Below are positions 23,549 to 34,613 of a stretch of 64,000 nt of DNA, one piece after another (position 1 is the first letter of the stretch; each line of letters begins with the position of its first letter). Both the position numbers and the translations under genes were made by a program. The notes below the pieces were generated by a model. That model saw only the letters and a list, made by a program, of their open reading frames with translations, was not told where the DNA came from and made no database searches. Source of the DNA: Choanephora cucurbitarum (lineage: Eukaryota > Mucoromycota > Mucoromycetes > Mucorales > Choanephoraceae); contig JAIWNI010000006.1 of NCBI GenBank assembly GCA_025331435.1, positions 372,001 through 436,000 on the forward strand, written 5' to 3'.

Positions 23549-24661
23549 TTTTTTTTTTTTTTAGGGGAACAAGTCCGGTTTTATTTAAAGTCCTTTAAAT
23601 GTCAGAAGAGGGAAGAAAAAGACTGGATATATAAAATTAAAAAAATAGTAAAAGGAGGCGAGGGAAACTATTGGTGAACTAAATGTAGCGTTGGTTGTCA
23701 AGGAAATGAAGGTGTCTATTGATAGTATTCAAGGTAGCGGTAGGAGAAAAGGGCTTGTTATCAAAGATGGAGCGCCAGTTCATTTGCCAGATACCCAAAA
23801 GAGTACAGGCAAAGATCTGTTCCTGTGAGAGGGAGGAGAGCGGGAGAGAGGGATCACGAATGCGTGTGACAGGGAGGAAGCGGTAAATGCAATGAAGAAG
23901 ACGAGGGACATCAGAGGGGACAAAGCGGATGAGTGGATGGATGTAGGTGGTGAGGATGGTCAACCAGATTGAGGCCTTAGCCGGACAGAGGAAAAAGAAG
24001 TGGTCGATAGTATCGTCTGAGGCAGAGCAAATGGGGCAGAGAGGAGAGGGGAACGAGGACGGAATTAATTGATGAAGGAATGAGCGACAGGGAATCTTTC
24101 GATGGAGGAGGCGGTACCAAACCGTCCGAGCTTGCAACGGGATAGCTAGAGACCAAAAGGTCTTCCAGGTAGGGGTGGCGAGTAACGAGGGTTGAAGGGG
24201 AGAGCGAGAACGAGTGAGAAACTTATAAGAGCGGATAGAGGAAGGTGGATGCCGAAAGGAAGATGGGAGGCTGGTGAAGGAGGTAATGAAAGGAGAAAGA
24301 CCCGAGGAAGAAGAAGGCGGTTGAGCAGTGCGGGGGGCTGGTTGTCGATTGTGTTGAAGGAAAGGAAGGAAGGAAATGGAGCCAGAGAGGATGGATTGTA
24401 AGGCTTGACGAGCTAGAGTCGGATGTCTAGATTGGTGAAGTGGAGGTTGGCAAAGTTCTAATTGAAGGGTGAGCGAATCGAAGTAAAAGAGGTCGGAGCA
24501 GAGTAACGGTGTCAGGTTGGGTGTGCGGAATGTATCCACGTGGGTAGAGGAGAGGTGTGAAGAGGAGGTGGACGGCGTAGAGGAAATTACCGCACTCAGA
24601 GGAAGTGATAGGCAAGTGAAGGGGTCAATGTAACAAGAGTCAAAGGATTTGGGGATAGCGT
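23549..24661 (-). mobile_element. 5'-truncated LINE inserted into ORF1 of another LINE
   Basis: About 1.1 kb, minus strand, with a 3' poly(A) tail (T-run at about 23546-23562 on the plus strand) and an ATAAA-type signal shortly before it. It encodes only the C-terminal part of an ORF2, including TVWYRLLHRKIPCRSFL and the zf-RVT cysteines CPICSASDDTIDHFFFLCP, ending at the stop at 23679. Its sequence differs from the host LINE, so it is another subfamily. A 5' truncation, a 3' A-tail and a 14-bp target duplication are the classic signs of target-primed reverse transcription. Read with the host frame, it makes a misleading 428-aa open frame (24965-23679). Confidence 0.88.
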
Positions 24662-24675
24662 GAGACAAACTCTTT
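24662..24675. repeat. target-site duplication, copy B
   Basis: GAGACAAACTCTTT at the 5' (truncated) end of the nested LINE, matching copy A. It lies within ORF1 of the host LINE, at the codons following LLDGLRK. Confidence 0.85.
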
Positions 24676-25725
24676 CTCAATCCATCCAACAATTTTTTCT
24701 CATTGAGGAAAGGTAAATTCGAGAGACGAACACTAATAACTTCCATTTTAGGGCCAAGTGCTCTGCAAGGAAGAACCACACTACCATCGCCAAACTTGAG
24801 ACCCTTTTGAAGAAAAGATTCAACAGCCTCACTATCCATCTCATCGAAACTTATTTCGGCAAAACGTAAGTTACCAATCTGCTGAGGCAACACACCCAGA
24901 CGAGTAGGGTATTGCGATGCTACGAGTCGAAAGAAGTCTGTACGGGTCTCTTTTCTCCCCGTCATTTCAATGAAGACGATGTTAGAACCATGTCCAGGAC
25001 GCCAAATACTAGACTTGACTGTATCAGGAGTGGAAGATGACGTCTCGCAATCATCAGAGGAAGGTGAAATGTGTGAATGTCGAACTAGTGGAGCTTACTT
25101 GGCCGCAACCTGAGACCAGGCACGAGGTGAAGAGGGTTTGGTAGCTGGTTGCCTGTGGTTTGAGTGTATGGTGGAAGCATCGGGTGTATGATCTAAGCCA
25201 CCCAATGGCCCAAAATTATTTTATGTGAAAGAACCATGAAAAATTTATTCTCACAGTAGATCATGCAACATTGATAAGTTTTTTAAGAGAATCACATTGG
25301 AAGACAACCTCTCTCACCTCTTCCCCCCCCCCCTTTTTTTTTTTTTTTCTTTCTCTATCAAATTTTTCTCTATTGTTCAGGAAGATGGCTTCCATTTCTT
25401 TTGTTGTTTAGTAACAAGATGAATGTGCATAAAAACATTTTGTTCGTAAACGAAAGTGACAATCAATAATCTCGCCATCAAACTAGCTTGATTTATCAGA
25501 CTTAAGTAGGATTAAAATCAAAATAGAAAGTACCGTTTTATTATGAGAAGATAGTGATTGTATTTATACTAAATGAATTGTATGCTAAGGTATGTGGGAT
25601 ATATTATTATTAAGTGTGAAATGCTTCCATGATTGAAGTGAATTATAATGCAGTTTGACAGTTGTATATATTTGCTAACTAACTGATATGGTAATTCCCA
25701 TTATGATAGATCATAGCTTCTTGAA

Positions 25726-26066
25726 TGTGTGACGCAATCGACAATAGATTAGTATCTAGGATGTTCACCAACAACAAAAAAAAACGAATGATGAGGACAA
25801 TGTAATATTAATAATACATGCCATGGTAAGATATCTGTTTTCATGACTTGGCTACTGGCCGCGTGCATCTTATTATACAAAGAGAACCCATGTCCATGAA
25901 CTGATCGACAATTAGCCATCAGCTGCGTGGATTGGTGTCTAGGACGTTCACCAAAAAAGGCTACAGGCCGCTAGCATCCCTTCAAAACAAGAACCCATGT
26001 CCATGAACTGATCGACAATTAGCCATCAGTTGCGTGGATTGGTATCATGGACGTTCACCAAAGAAA
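25726..26066. repeat. degenerate tandem repeat, unit about 107 bp
   Basis: Two clear copies share ACCCATGTCCATGAACTGAT, CGACAATTAGCCATCAG, TGCGTGGATTGGT and GGACGTTCACCAAA; the shared start lies at 25886 and again at 25993. A third, weaker partial copy lies upstream (ATCGACAATAGATTAGTATC, AGGATGTTCACCAA, about 25735-25775). The copies also share CTACTGGCCGC / CTACAGGCCGC. Function unknown. Confidence 0.7.
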
Positions 26067-26463
26067 ACAATGTTATAAAAGTGGAAAGAAGAAGAAAAAA
26101 GAGGAAAGGAGAATAAAAGTAATAATCCCTTGAAGCCCGCAACAGAGGCAGTTGAGTGTGACGGCACCTGACCCGCCAATGAGATCGGAGCATCTTTCTG
26201 TAAAAATTAATCTTACAAAAAAAAATTTCCGGAAAAGGTGTATATTGGTTTTTCAAGCTGCATTTGCGCATCAAGATTTTTTTTTTGCGTACTGGAATTT
26301 TCCAATAATTTTCTCTTATTTGCTGAAAAATACAATATATCTCTTTCTAAGTAATATTTAAAAAAACAAATACAATTGAGCCTATTTGATTTAGGATTTT
26401 AGCCTTGTGGATCTTGAAAGTGTATTTTCTTTAAACACACGAAAATCTCAATACAGCAGATGA

Positions 26464-26996
26464 CTATATACTGTTTCGAGTGAACGTCAGAATTGTAAGA
26501 GGAAGATATGCTACGGGCACACTGGCTACAATAGCTGGACGGTTGTCAAGTATTCCAGTTTGCAAGCAAATCTTATCTGTCCTTAACTTATCATGAAAAA
26601 ACAAGATCAACAAAACTGTATGATAGCTGCTTAATGTTTTTTCCATTATGCTATCTGACAATGAAAAAAAAAGGCACGGTTGCAATCCTTCTTAAGATTT
26701 ATCAGATAATCTTTCATATTGAAATCTGACCCCAAGCGGAACTGAATGGTCGCTAAACCCATTTCATTTTCAGCCATCAGGTGGCTAAATCCATCATGCT
26801 TGCCAAAACACACAATTAATTCGGCCATCTTACATCTTTGTTTTTTTTGAAGCAAAGGAGGTTTCCTTGATGATACACTAGACTTAGCCTTATCGATCGA
26901 TTTCATTTGCTGTATCACGCCATTGATAAATCCAGACTTAGAGTACCAAAAAATTCCAATTTTAAATTTGAATATCTTGTAAATGAACTTTGACAA
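26464..26996 (-). pseudogene. decayed coding sequence, family not identified
   Basis: Two adjoining open frames on the minus strand overlap out of phase near 26646-26685. The upstream one contains MAELIVCFGKHDGFSHL and EMGLATIQFRLG; the downstream one HDKLRTDKICLQTGILDN followed by PAIVASVPVAYLPL. Residue patterns look protein-like, but there is no intact model or clean splice site. I read this as a frameshifted remnant of an unrecognised gene or element. Confidence 0.3.
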
Positions 26997-28100
26997 ATTG
27001 TTGAAGATCTACCAAAAAAAAAAAAAGCTGAATAAGCCGGAATCAAGCAAGCAAAAGAAGGTGTTTATAAAGGTCAGACTGAACAATTGCTGGATCTGAT
27101 GCATACATATGCTTCTCATCGCACTATACTTTACGCATAGGTTCTTTTATATTACTGTTGGAAGTCAAAAAATTGAATCCAATGCATTTGTCAAGATGCT
27201 TCTCTAAACAGAATGCCTTTTATCCTGCTCGATAAAACCTCTTTAGCACAGGATAATCAGATAGAGATAAACAGAGCAACATTTGGTCTTTTATGAATAA
27301 AATGTGCCTTACAAAGGCCCTTTTTCTTTTGGCTATAAAGGCCATGTATTCCAAAGCATTTGTCATGCAAATGATACGTAATATACTTTGAAAATTATTT
27401 ACCCATAATCTAGGCTAGTTTCAAACAAATCTTCTTATTTCCTAACACCGACTGTTGTCTTCTATTCTATCCCGTTCAACTGCTTTATAAACCATCACAC
27501 AGTTTGCATATATTTGACCAAGATTATTCGAGAAGCTTACTCAGCGCTTTGTCATATAGCTATGAGTCTAATGCATTAATCAAATGAACATAGGTATTGC
27601 CTTAAAAGTGGTCCAAAATGGATTTCCCACGTTGTCATTCGAAAAGAAAGCAAAGAAAAAAAAAGAATAGCTTGTTTTCTCTGAAAAATATAGCTTGAAC
27701 ATGGTTTCTGCCCGTAGTAGTTGAATGATATTATTAGTCGTTAACTAGGCTCTAAATAACTTGGCATGGTATCTCAACAATGTTTGTTTGCATTAAATCA
27801 CGATAAATGTGTTTAGAACGCCACATAAGTACATTAGAAACATAAAGGACTCAAGTAGACCAACTTGAAGGAATTGATAGAGATACTAGTGATTGTCAAA
27901 AGAATAAAACATGCTTCATGTACTTGTCAAACTGTCGCTTATATTTTCATCAAATCAATGTCTGACCTTGAGAGATTTGTTTTGACAGCATGATCTCTGG
28001 TTTTTTTGGAGGACTGATATCGTTCATCGAAACTTGTATTTAAGCCCGTTTTGTTTCTCAGATTTGCCCTTGTATCTCTCTCTCTCTTTCTCTTAACAAC

Positions 28101-29691
28101 ATGAGTTCAAACCGTACTAGTTGGAATATCAAAGCCTCCAGAATAGCCAACCAAGCTCACAACCCTATTAGAGCTATTGTAGACAAACTCAAGTTGAACC
28201 CTAATCTCACTAAGCCTTTGATCAGCTTGTCTATTGGCAAGTAACAACATCACAGAGATCATGTCACGACACGCTTTCTAATAGAAAACACAATAGGTGA
28301 CCCTACCATTTTTGGTAATTTCAATGTCGATACTAGTATCAACAATGCTGTAATCAAGCAAATTGAAAGCTTCCGTTCTAATGGATATCCTCCTGCTGAT
28401 GGTAATTAAGAGAAAGAGAGAGCCGAATTCACAGAAAATATGCTTACCTAAAAAACAATCAGGTTATCTGGTTGCACGAAATGCTGTTGCTCAAGCTCAT
28501 TCTGTTCCTGCTGCTCCTCTCACAGCAGACGATGTGATCTTGACTAATGGCTGCTCTGGTGCTCTTGAAATGTGTTTCACTGCTCTTTGTAATGAAGGAC
28601 AGAACATTCTTTTGCCTCGCCCTGGATTCTCGCTTTATCCTTCCTTGGCTGCGTTGAAGTTTGTCGAACCAAGATTTTATGATTTATTGGTATAGACTGC
28701 CTAACATTCAACAGTAGCATGATTAACCTTACACCACATTCTGTTCTATCTACATTTAGCCTGAGCAAAGTTGGGAAGCTGATTTGAAGCAAATGGAAAG
28801 TTTGATCGATGAAAACACGGCTGCCATTCTGATCAACAAGTATGAAGTAAAATGAAAAGCGAGACCCCACAGAGATTCTAATCCATTGTTCTTTTTTTAG
28901 CCCTTCCAATCCTTGCGGTTCTGTATTTTCCCGAGAGCATCTTTTGGACATTTTGGCATTAGCAGAAAAACACCATGTTCCAATTATTGCTGATGAGATT
29001 TACTGCGATCTTGTCTTTGAAGGCAACACATTCTTTCCTATGGCCACATTGACCTCTACAGTCCCCATCCTATCTGTTGGTGGTCTTGCCAAGAAGTGGT
29101 TAGTGCCTGGCTGGAGAATTGGATGGATCTTTATTCACGATCGCAACAAGGTCTTTGCAGAGATCCATAATGCTCTTCATCAGCTTGCTCAAACCATTCT
29201 TGGACCCAATTCGCTTATTCAAGCTGCTCTTCCTGATATTTTGGAAAAGACACCTGCTGGTTTCTTTGAGAGTACAATTAAACAACTTGAGGTAATCATA
29301 AATATTGGGCAGATAAGAGAAAAGAACTTATTTTTTTTTGTATTAGGACAATGTCAAGCTTAGTATGGACAAGGTCTCTAAAATTGATGGTTTGGTACCT
29401 GTTAATCCTCAGGGCGCCATGTATATGATGGTTGGTATTGCAGTTGAGAAATTTAAGGATATTGAGTCCGATGTCGACTTTTGTGCAAAACTTCTTAATG
29501 AAGAAAACGTTGTTTGCCTTCCAGGAGCGGTAAGATTGTTGTTTCCCTTGTTAATGGCTTACATACTCAATCATCATTTATAGTGCTTCAACTACCCAAA
29601 CTTCTTTAGAATCGTGGTCACCCCTACATATGATCGTCTTGAAGAGGCTTACAAGAGATTGGACGATTTCTGTGCTAGACATAAGAAATAA
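28101..29691 (+). CDS. tyrosine-type aminotransferase (PLP, class I)
   Basis: Seven exons: 28101-28236, 28297-28401, 28463-28689, 28760-28839, 28901-29291, 29347-29529, 29584-29691; 409 aa, the usual length for tyrosine aminotransferases. Key motifs: the N-terminal HNPIRAIVDKL, ISLSIGDPT, the SNGYPP segment, LTNGCSGALEM, the PRPGFSLYPSLA loop, INNPSNPCGSVFS, ADEIYCDLVF (PLP pyridine Asp and Tyr) and the PLP lysine in LAKKWLVPGWRIGW. The C-terminal small domain ends FFRIVVTPTYDRLEEAY. Intron 1 uses a GC donor (G|GCAAGT); no GT donor nearby keeps the ISLSIGDPT motif. The reaction is transfer of the amino group from an aromatic amino acid to 2-oxoglutarate. The CE4 gene follows 180 bp downstream on the same strand. 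Confidence 0.92.
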
Positions 29692-29871
29692 TAAACAAAG
29701 CTATCGTATAGAAAGAAAAAAAGAAGGGGAAGGAGGGGGATGAACAAAATAAACTCCCAGTTCCCTTACTTTTTTCAATGTCCCAAATGTATAATAGAGT
29801 GAGCTATCTTTTTGTATTTTTTTCTCTCTCTTTTTCTTTATATTCTTTTTTCTTCTGCCAGCATAAAGAGA

Positions 29872-31759
29872 ATGAAACTCTTGACAATTTCTCTAGTCTT
29901 GTCCCTTTTTATAGCTGAGTCATGGGCTCAGTCAGAAGGAGCTGTTGTACGCCCTGGCCCACCTACTAGCTTTTCTTATTCCTGTGATCCCAACAGCTGT
30001 AAGATCGCCAATAATTGTGCCTGTGCCTCCAAAAACCCACCCAACGGTCTCTTGCCTAATGAGACACCTCAGTTTGTCACCGTGACCTTTGATGATTCAA
30101 TCCAAGCTCAATTATATCAAACAGCCAAAAAAATGTTGAATGTGACGCAAGTAGATCGATGAAAAAGAAATGAGTGCATGCATTTAACTGTTGTATAGGA
30201 ACCCTAACGGATGTTCTGGTAGAGGCACTTGGTATATAGAATATGATGCATGATTAAACATATCCATAGTTTTACTTACACTTTTATTTTCTAGGTATGT
30301 ATCTATGCAATATACAGACTTCTCTCTTGTTCAACAATGGTATTCTTCTGGTAATGAAATTGCAGAGTAAGTCATCTCTTCCCTTATCTACCTTAAACTA
30401 ATAAAAATCTACTGATTAGCCATACATTCTCACATGTTGGATCGCCTTCAGATAGTAAGCCCAAAAAAAGTCTTGCATATTTATTTACGAGAAACTAAAT
30501 GTATGTCATCTACTCCCTGAAACTCCTTTACAACTCCCTTCTCTCTCTTTGAAGAGGAAATATCGAGCTGTAGAGAAATGCTGAATACATATGGCGGTAT
30601 CCCTAATGGAAAGATTCAAGGATTTCGTGCACCCTTCCTAAACTATACACAGGAAACTCTAAATCATCTCTCTAAACTTGGCTTTACGTATGATTCTAGT
30701 GCTAGTGCATTACAAGAAGATGCCTATTGGCCATACACACTTGATAATGGTATGGCAAATGACTGTTGGACTGGTATTTGTGGCAACAGTCAATCTAAAA
30801 TTCCTGGTCTTTGGGAGATTCCAATGTACGCCATATTCGATAACAAGAGTACACCACAGTTGATGGACACATACCTATCTGGACAACCAGACGATGTAGT
30901 GAAATGGAGTCTAGATCTATTTAATAAACACTATAATGGAGGAAGACAGCCTTTCGGTATTTACGTTCATCCAAGTAAGACATTTTCTCTTAATTATTAT
31001 TTCTTGTTATTCATAAATTACCATAGCTCATTTGACAGGCTATCCTGGCCTACCTGATCCCAAACCACAGTTAGATGGTCTAATTTCACTCATCAAGACT
31101 TTATCGGAAAAGCCTGATGTTTGGTTTGTTACGAATCAGCAGTTACTTCAATGGATGAAAAACCCTGTCAAGTCATCAGAACTCGGTCGTCAAGATTATA
31201 TGAAATGTGAACAGCCTGTCATATCAAGCGAGATCTGTAATGGCCTTGATGATGACAACAATGGCAATGTAGATGATGGATTATTAAATAGGTATTTACC
31301 ATCTTTTCACTTTATGTCATCATTCTCTAACCAGTGACAAACAATAGCTGTAATTTCGGTACAACCACTTTTAATACATGCTTTAATTGCCCTAATACAG
31401 CTCCTACACTTGATACGCCCAAACCAAACACTGTTGCTGAAGCTGGTTCTGTAGGTTATAGATATCCACTTCCACTCGATTGCGAGTAAGTTTCTCTATG
31501 TCTCTCTTGATACCATCTAAACTCTACTTTTCTTTATTATAGCACAAAGTGGTGGGATCCTATTAAAAACACCTGTCTTTGTAGTTCAACAGAATGTCAA
31601 TACAAAGATACTGCGATTCCTGTAAATCGTACGACTGGAGGAAACGGAGCTGTTGCAAATGGTCCAGGTGCTTCTAACAATGCTCATCATAGTATCTATA
31701 TTAGTGCGTGCCATTTCGCCTTACCGGCTATGTGGCTATTATTTCATTTTTTAATTTAA
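29872..31759 (+). CDS. secreted/GPI-anchored CE4 polysaccharide (chitin) deacetylase
   Basis: Eight exons: 29872-30146, 30199-30231, 30295-30366, 30420-30454, 30555-30974, 31027-31291, 31348-31485, 31543-31759; 484 aa. A signal peptide (MKLLTISLVLSLFIAESWAQ) is followed by a Cys-rich segment (CDPNSCKIANNCACAS), then the NodB domain. The metal and base residues are all present: VTVTFDDSIQ (TFDDS rather than TFDDGP), ADHTFSHVGSP with both zinc histidines, GFRAPFLNYT with the conserved Arg, and GIYVHPTHLTG late in the domain. A second Cys-rich region follows (CNFGTTTFNTCFNC), then a hydrophobic GPI-type tail. The TFDDS/TFDDA form is typical of the animal-like CDA branch. Likely role: deacetylation of wall chitin to chitosan at the surface. 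The donor of intron 1 appears to be GC (AC|GCAAGT). The exon 4/5 junction is the least certain. Confidence 0.88.
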
Positions 31760-32356
31760 TTAAACGCAAGATCGAGTTTTGATAACAATTGCATCATCTG
31801 TATGTCACTTTTAAATCCTCCTCTTTAATATCATTATAGGTAAATAATAAAGCAAGGTCACTTTTAGGTAATTCTCTATTGGATCAAAGATAAACATAAT
31901 ACAAGATGTCTCTTTTTTAAAGCCTTGAGACTACAAAGAATGATCTTTGTAGTGAATGATCTACCAAAGTGTCCGTTAAACAAGCTTTTTTTTTAGAGTT
32001 ACACTCATTTCATGCCAACTTTATAAGAAAAAAAAAGGACTGTGCACTATACGAATTTTAACCCGATTTGAAAAAGTTCTGTAGGTCACACCATTTTGAT
32101 CAAGAATGAGGGTGGATTGTACTACCCAATCTTTATAAAGAAAAAAAAAAGTCGTTTTCTACAACAGTATAGGGAAACCTAATCGCCGGGCTCTGAGAAC
32201 TAACTGAACATGTCATCTAAGATGATCGCTTCTTTTTTTTTTTTAACTAAAAAAAAAGCATGATTTATTTTAAATAGTATACAGTGAATGAGCATGCTCA
32301 TGGATATTATTCTTCCAATAACGAAGAAGGGGGGGGGGGATATAATAACACGATGA
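31760..32356. other. intergenic between convergent genes
   Basis: Shared 3' flank of the CE4 gene (plus) and the methyltransferase (minus). Several A and T runs, and a G-run at about 32331-32338. No coding potential recognised. Confidence 0.5.
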
Positions 32357-33547
32357 TCAGAAATCGCCAATATAATAAGGTTTTTGAGCGGTAGCACGAT
32401 GCCAGTTAATGTATGATTTTGAGTGAAACCATTCAGTCGGTAATTGTTGAATGTATGTTTGATACTCTGATTCTTCAATATTGTTTTCACGAGTAAACCA
32501 TGGCTGAATGGACTTGAGTTGTTCAAGACGATGACTGCAGGCTGCTCTTGCATATTCAGAACAGCGCACAGGGTTCTTTGTGTTTAGTTGTGATTGTTGA
32601 CTGGCTGATATCTTGTCATATCCCCAGCCTAGAGGAATACATTGGAAATTACTTTGGATTCTACGAAATCCAGATTCTGCCATGAGTGAGGATAGTCGTT
32701 TTGCTACAAAAGGATCTTGTTGTCTATTGTAAAAGGCACAGATCACTAATAGACAATTGATTTAGTAAACAGCAGAAAATAGCAGAAGCAAAGATACTTA
32801 CGCTTATTGAGTAAAAAGTCTTCATAAGAAGAACTACTTTGAGTTTCTACATCCTATTGAAACATAGTTTAATTAACTAAACTCACTCCCTTTTTTCTGT
32901 TTACTTACAGGCTCCATGAGTTCTAGCCAACCTCCAGGTTTCAGAATTCGATAATATTCATCCATCAAAGGCAACCAAGCACTTCTTGGAAGGCCACAGT
33001 TCAAATCGCGCTGAAAGATGTAATCGACACTCTGATCCTTAAAAGGCAGACGTATCTTAGTGTTGATACAGAAGCGTTCAAAGTGACAGTTTTTAGGCTT
33101 TATGTCTCGTGGAAAATCAGAACATTTGTCTAGTCCGATAAAGGTAGCATTTGGGAATCGTGTAGCCATTTCCATCGTCCAGGTACCTGTACCACAGCCC
33201 ATATCGAGTACGACCTTTTTGTCAAATGAACTGACAGGGGCTGAGAAGTCAGAACCAAAGGCAGTTCTTAAGATGTAGTGTTGAGAGACCATATGGTCAA
33301 GCTCTTGTTCTGTTCTTGGCAGCATCTCATCCATGATTGGGAAACTGGGCAGAGGAGGAACAGTTGAGTCTGCAAATGATCTGTAGAGGTTTTTGGTGGA
33401 AGGACGGGTGCGTACATGCTTTGACTTTTCTTCATCTGAAGTCATTGATCTCTTGAGTTGCATCTTTTGTGTTCTCTTCTTACAGCCTTGTAAGATAAGA
33501 TTACCAACATTATTGTTCTTCTTCAAAGTAGTGGTAGTGCTGATCAT
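32357..33547 (-). CDS. SAM-dependent class I methyltransferase (TAM/LaeA-like type)
   Basis: Three exons: 33547-32909, 32853-32802, 32745-32357; 359 aa. The N-terminus is basic and Ser/Thr-rich. The Rossmann methyltransferase core has motif I KKVVLDMGCGTGTWTMEMA, the acidic ribose-binding loop FIGLDKCSDFP, the motif IV region DYIFQRDLNCGL, and the post-motif MDEYYRILKPGGWLELMEP. Such fungal proteins (LaeA-like, TAM family) act on unknown substrates or as regulators; the substrate here cannot be read from sequence. The C-terminal domain (SLMAESGFRRIQSNFQCIPL) fits the usual fold. Convergent with the CE4 gene upstream. Confidence 0.85.
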
Positions 33548-33750
33548 GATTGAATAAATAAGAAAGAAAAAAAAAAGGGTGAAAACAGAGACTGTATTTA
33601 TACTATGTTAACAAGCCATGTTTGTTACACAATTCAACGCATGTTTACCATCAAGATCGGATAAAACAATAAGGAGAGTATTATCAATGCGCAATCCATT
33701 TATTACCATTTTAATTTACTTTATTTATATGTTCCCAGATATCACACACC

Positions 33751-34613
33751 TTATTCTACATTTGGAATGGGACCCATAGACCTACCATTATCCTGTTGAT
33801 CTTCAATGCCTGATATAGGTGGCTGTGAATATGGTTCATCATGTTTATAGTATGGCTCATTGGGTTGTTCATGTGGAGGTGGTGGTGGGGAGCGACTGTA
33901 GTATCTGCGAGGAGATGGAGAGCGAGAATAGCTACGTCCGCGGCGATCATCATAATGGGGAGGAGGGGGAGATCTTGAACGAGAATAACTGCGTCCTCTG
34001 GCTCTTGGATAGTAATCTCTTTCACGGCCATATGGACTACGACCACCATAAGGACTGCGACCACCATAAGGACTACGACCATAAGGACTACGGCTACGGC
34101 CATAAGAACCACGGTATCGATCACGTCTTCTATAGTCCGTTCTTAACTTGGATTTAGTTATATTCATGCAGTTGCTTATTTCATAGTCACCATTCCCTAA
34201 TTACCTTCTACAGTCACGGGCCCAATGACCTTCTTCACCACAGTTATAACAGGTGGTATCATTGTTCTTATAAGGTGTTCCCTTTGCCTTCTCCACTACA
34301 ATACGTGTACCGTCAATTTCCTAAACCATAATGTTTAGTTGTGCAAACAAGATATTCAGTGTCATGTTGTCATACAAGTCCATCAACATCTCTAATGGCA
34401 TCATAAGCATCCTCTGGGTTTTCAAATTCAATGAAACCAAAAGCTAAAAAGAATGAATCAATACAACTTTGTTCAGTAAGGCTTGTTCCACTTACCAAAT
34501 CTGGCTCCTTGTTTAACTTGACAGCTTATGATCTTTCCATATTTATAAAAGATATCTTCAAGGTCTCTATCATCGAAATCACGGGTTGGCAGACGCCCAA
34601 TAAAGACAGACAT
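33751..34613 (-). CDS. SR-family splicing protein: RRM, zinc knuckle and RS domain
   Basis: Four exons: 34613-34496, 34443-34376, 34320-34205, 34141-33751; 230 aa. An N-terminal RRM spans about residues 1-72, with RNP2 MSVFIGRLP and RNP1 FAFGFIEFE. A CCHC zinc knuckle follows, CYNCGEEGHWARDC, then a tail rich in RS/SR, SPYG and SPPPP repeats (GRSPYGGRSPYGGRSPYG). RRM plus one knuckle plus RS is the layout of 9G8/RSZ-type splicing factors. It probably binds exonic RNA and the U1/U2 machinery in the nucleus, with Ser phosphorylation by SRPK. It starts 446 bp from the divergent GlyRS gene. Confidence 0.9.

Larger units (their letters stand above)
18921..25250 (-). mobile_element. L1-type non-LTR retrotransposon (LINE), near full length, nested insertion inside
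   Basis: Minus-strand element with an ORF1 (zinc-knuckle protein), an ORF2 (endonuclease, reverse transcriptase, C-terminal zf-RVT region), a short 3'UTR and a 3' poly(A) seen as a T-run on the plus strand near 18921-18931. The 5' boundary is uncertain, about 25.25 kb, where coding similarity fades. It lies tail to tail with the SSD1-like gene, about 130 bp past that gene's stop. ORF1 is broken by a second LINE (23549-24661), and ORF2 carries one nonsense codon, so this copy should be inactive. I could not find a convincing target-site duplication for this outer element. Confidence 0.85.
22765..25250 (-). pseudogene. LINE ORF1 (CCHC zinc-knuckle protein), split by a nested LINE
   Basis: The 5' part lies at about 25.2 kb to 24662 (conserved block GSNIVFIEMTGRKETRTDFF followed by LRFAEISFDEMDSEAV) and the 3' part at 23534-22765. 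In the same frame, 5' of the ATG at 24965, two TAA codons occur at 25097-25095 and 25223-25221. The 3' part carries two CCHC knuckles, CKYCHAEGHTVADC and CWTCGGVGHMAASC, then a Ser/Pro-rich tail. The ORF1 stop overlaps the ORF2 start by 8 nt (ATGAGTGA). The protein would be the nucleic-acid-binding partner of ORF2 in the retrotransposition RNP. This copy is disrupted and not functional. Confidence 0.8.
25251..28100. other. gene-poor interval with homopolymer tract, tandem repeat and decayed frames
   Basis: Begins near the 5' end of the LINE with a striking run of C followed by T (about 25324-25350). A tandem repeat (25726-26066) and a possible decayed coding region (26464-26996) are listed separately. 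From 27000 to 28100 I see only AT-rich DNA; the last about 100 bp, with a CT-rich run at 28070-28095, form the promoter of the aminotransferase gene. Confidence 0.5.

Noticed and set aside
28101..33547. Aminotransferase, CE4 enzyme and methyltransferase as a secondary-metabolite cluster
   Set aside because: No backbone synthase, transporter or pathway regulator is present; the products point to unrelated housekeeping and wall functions.
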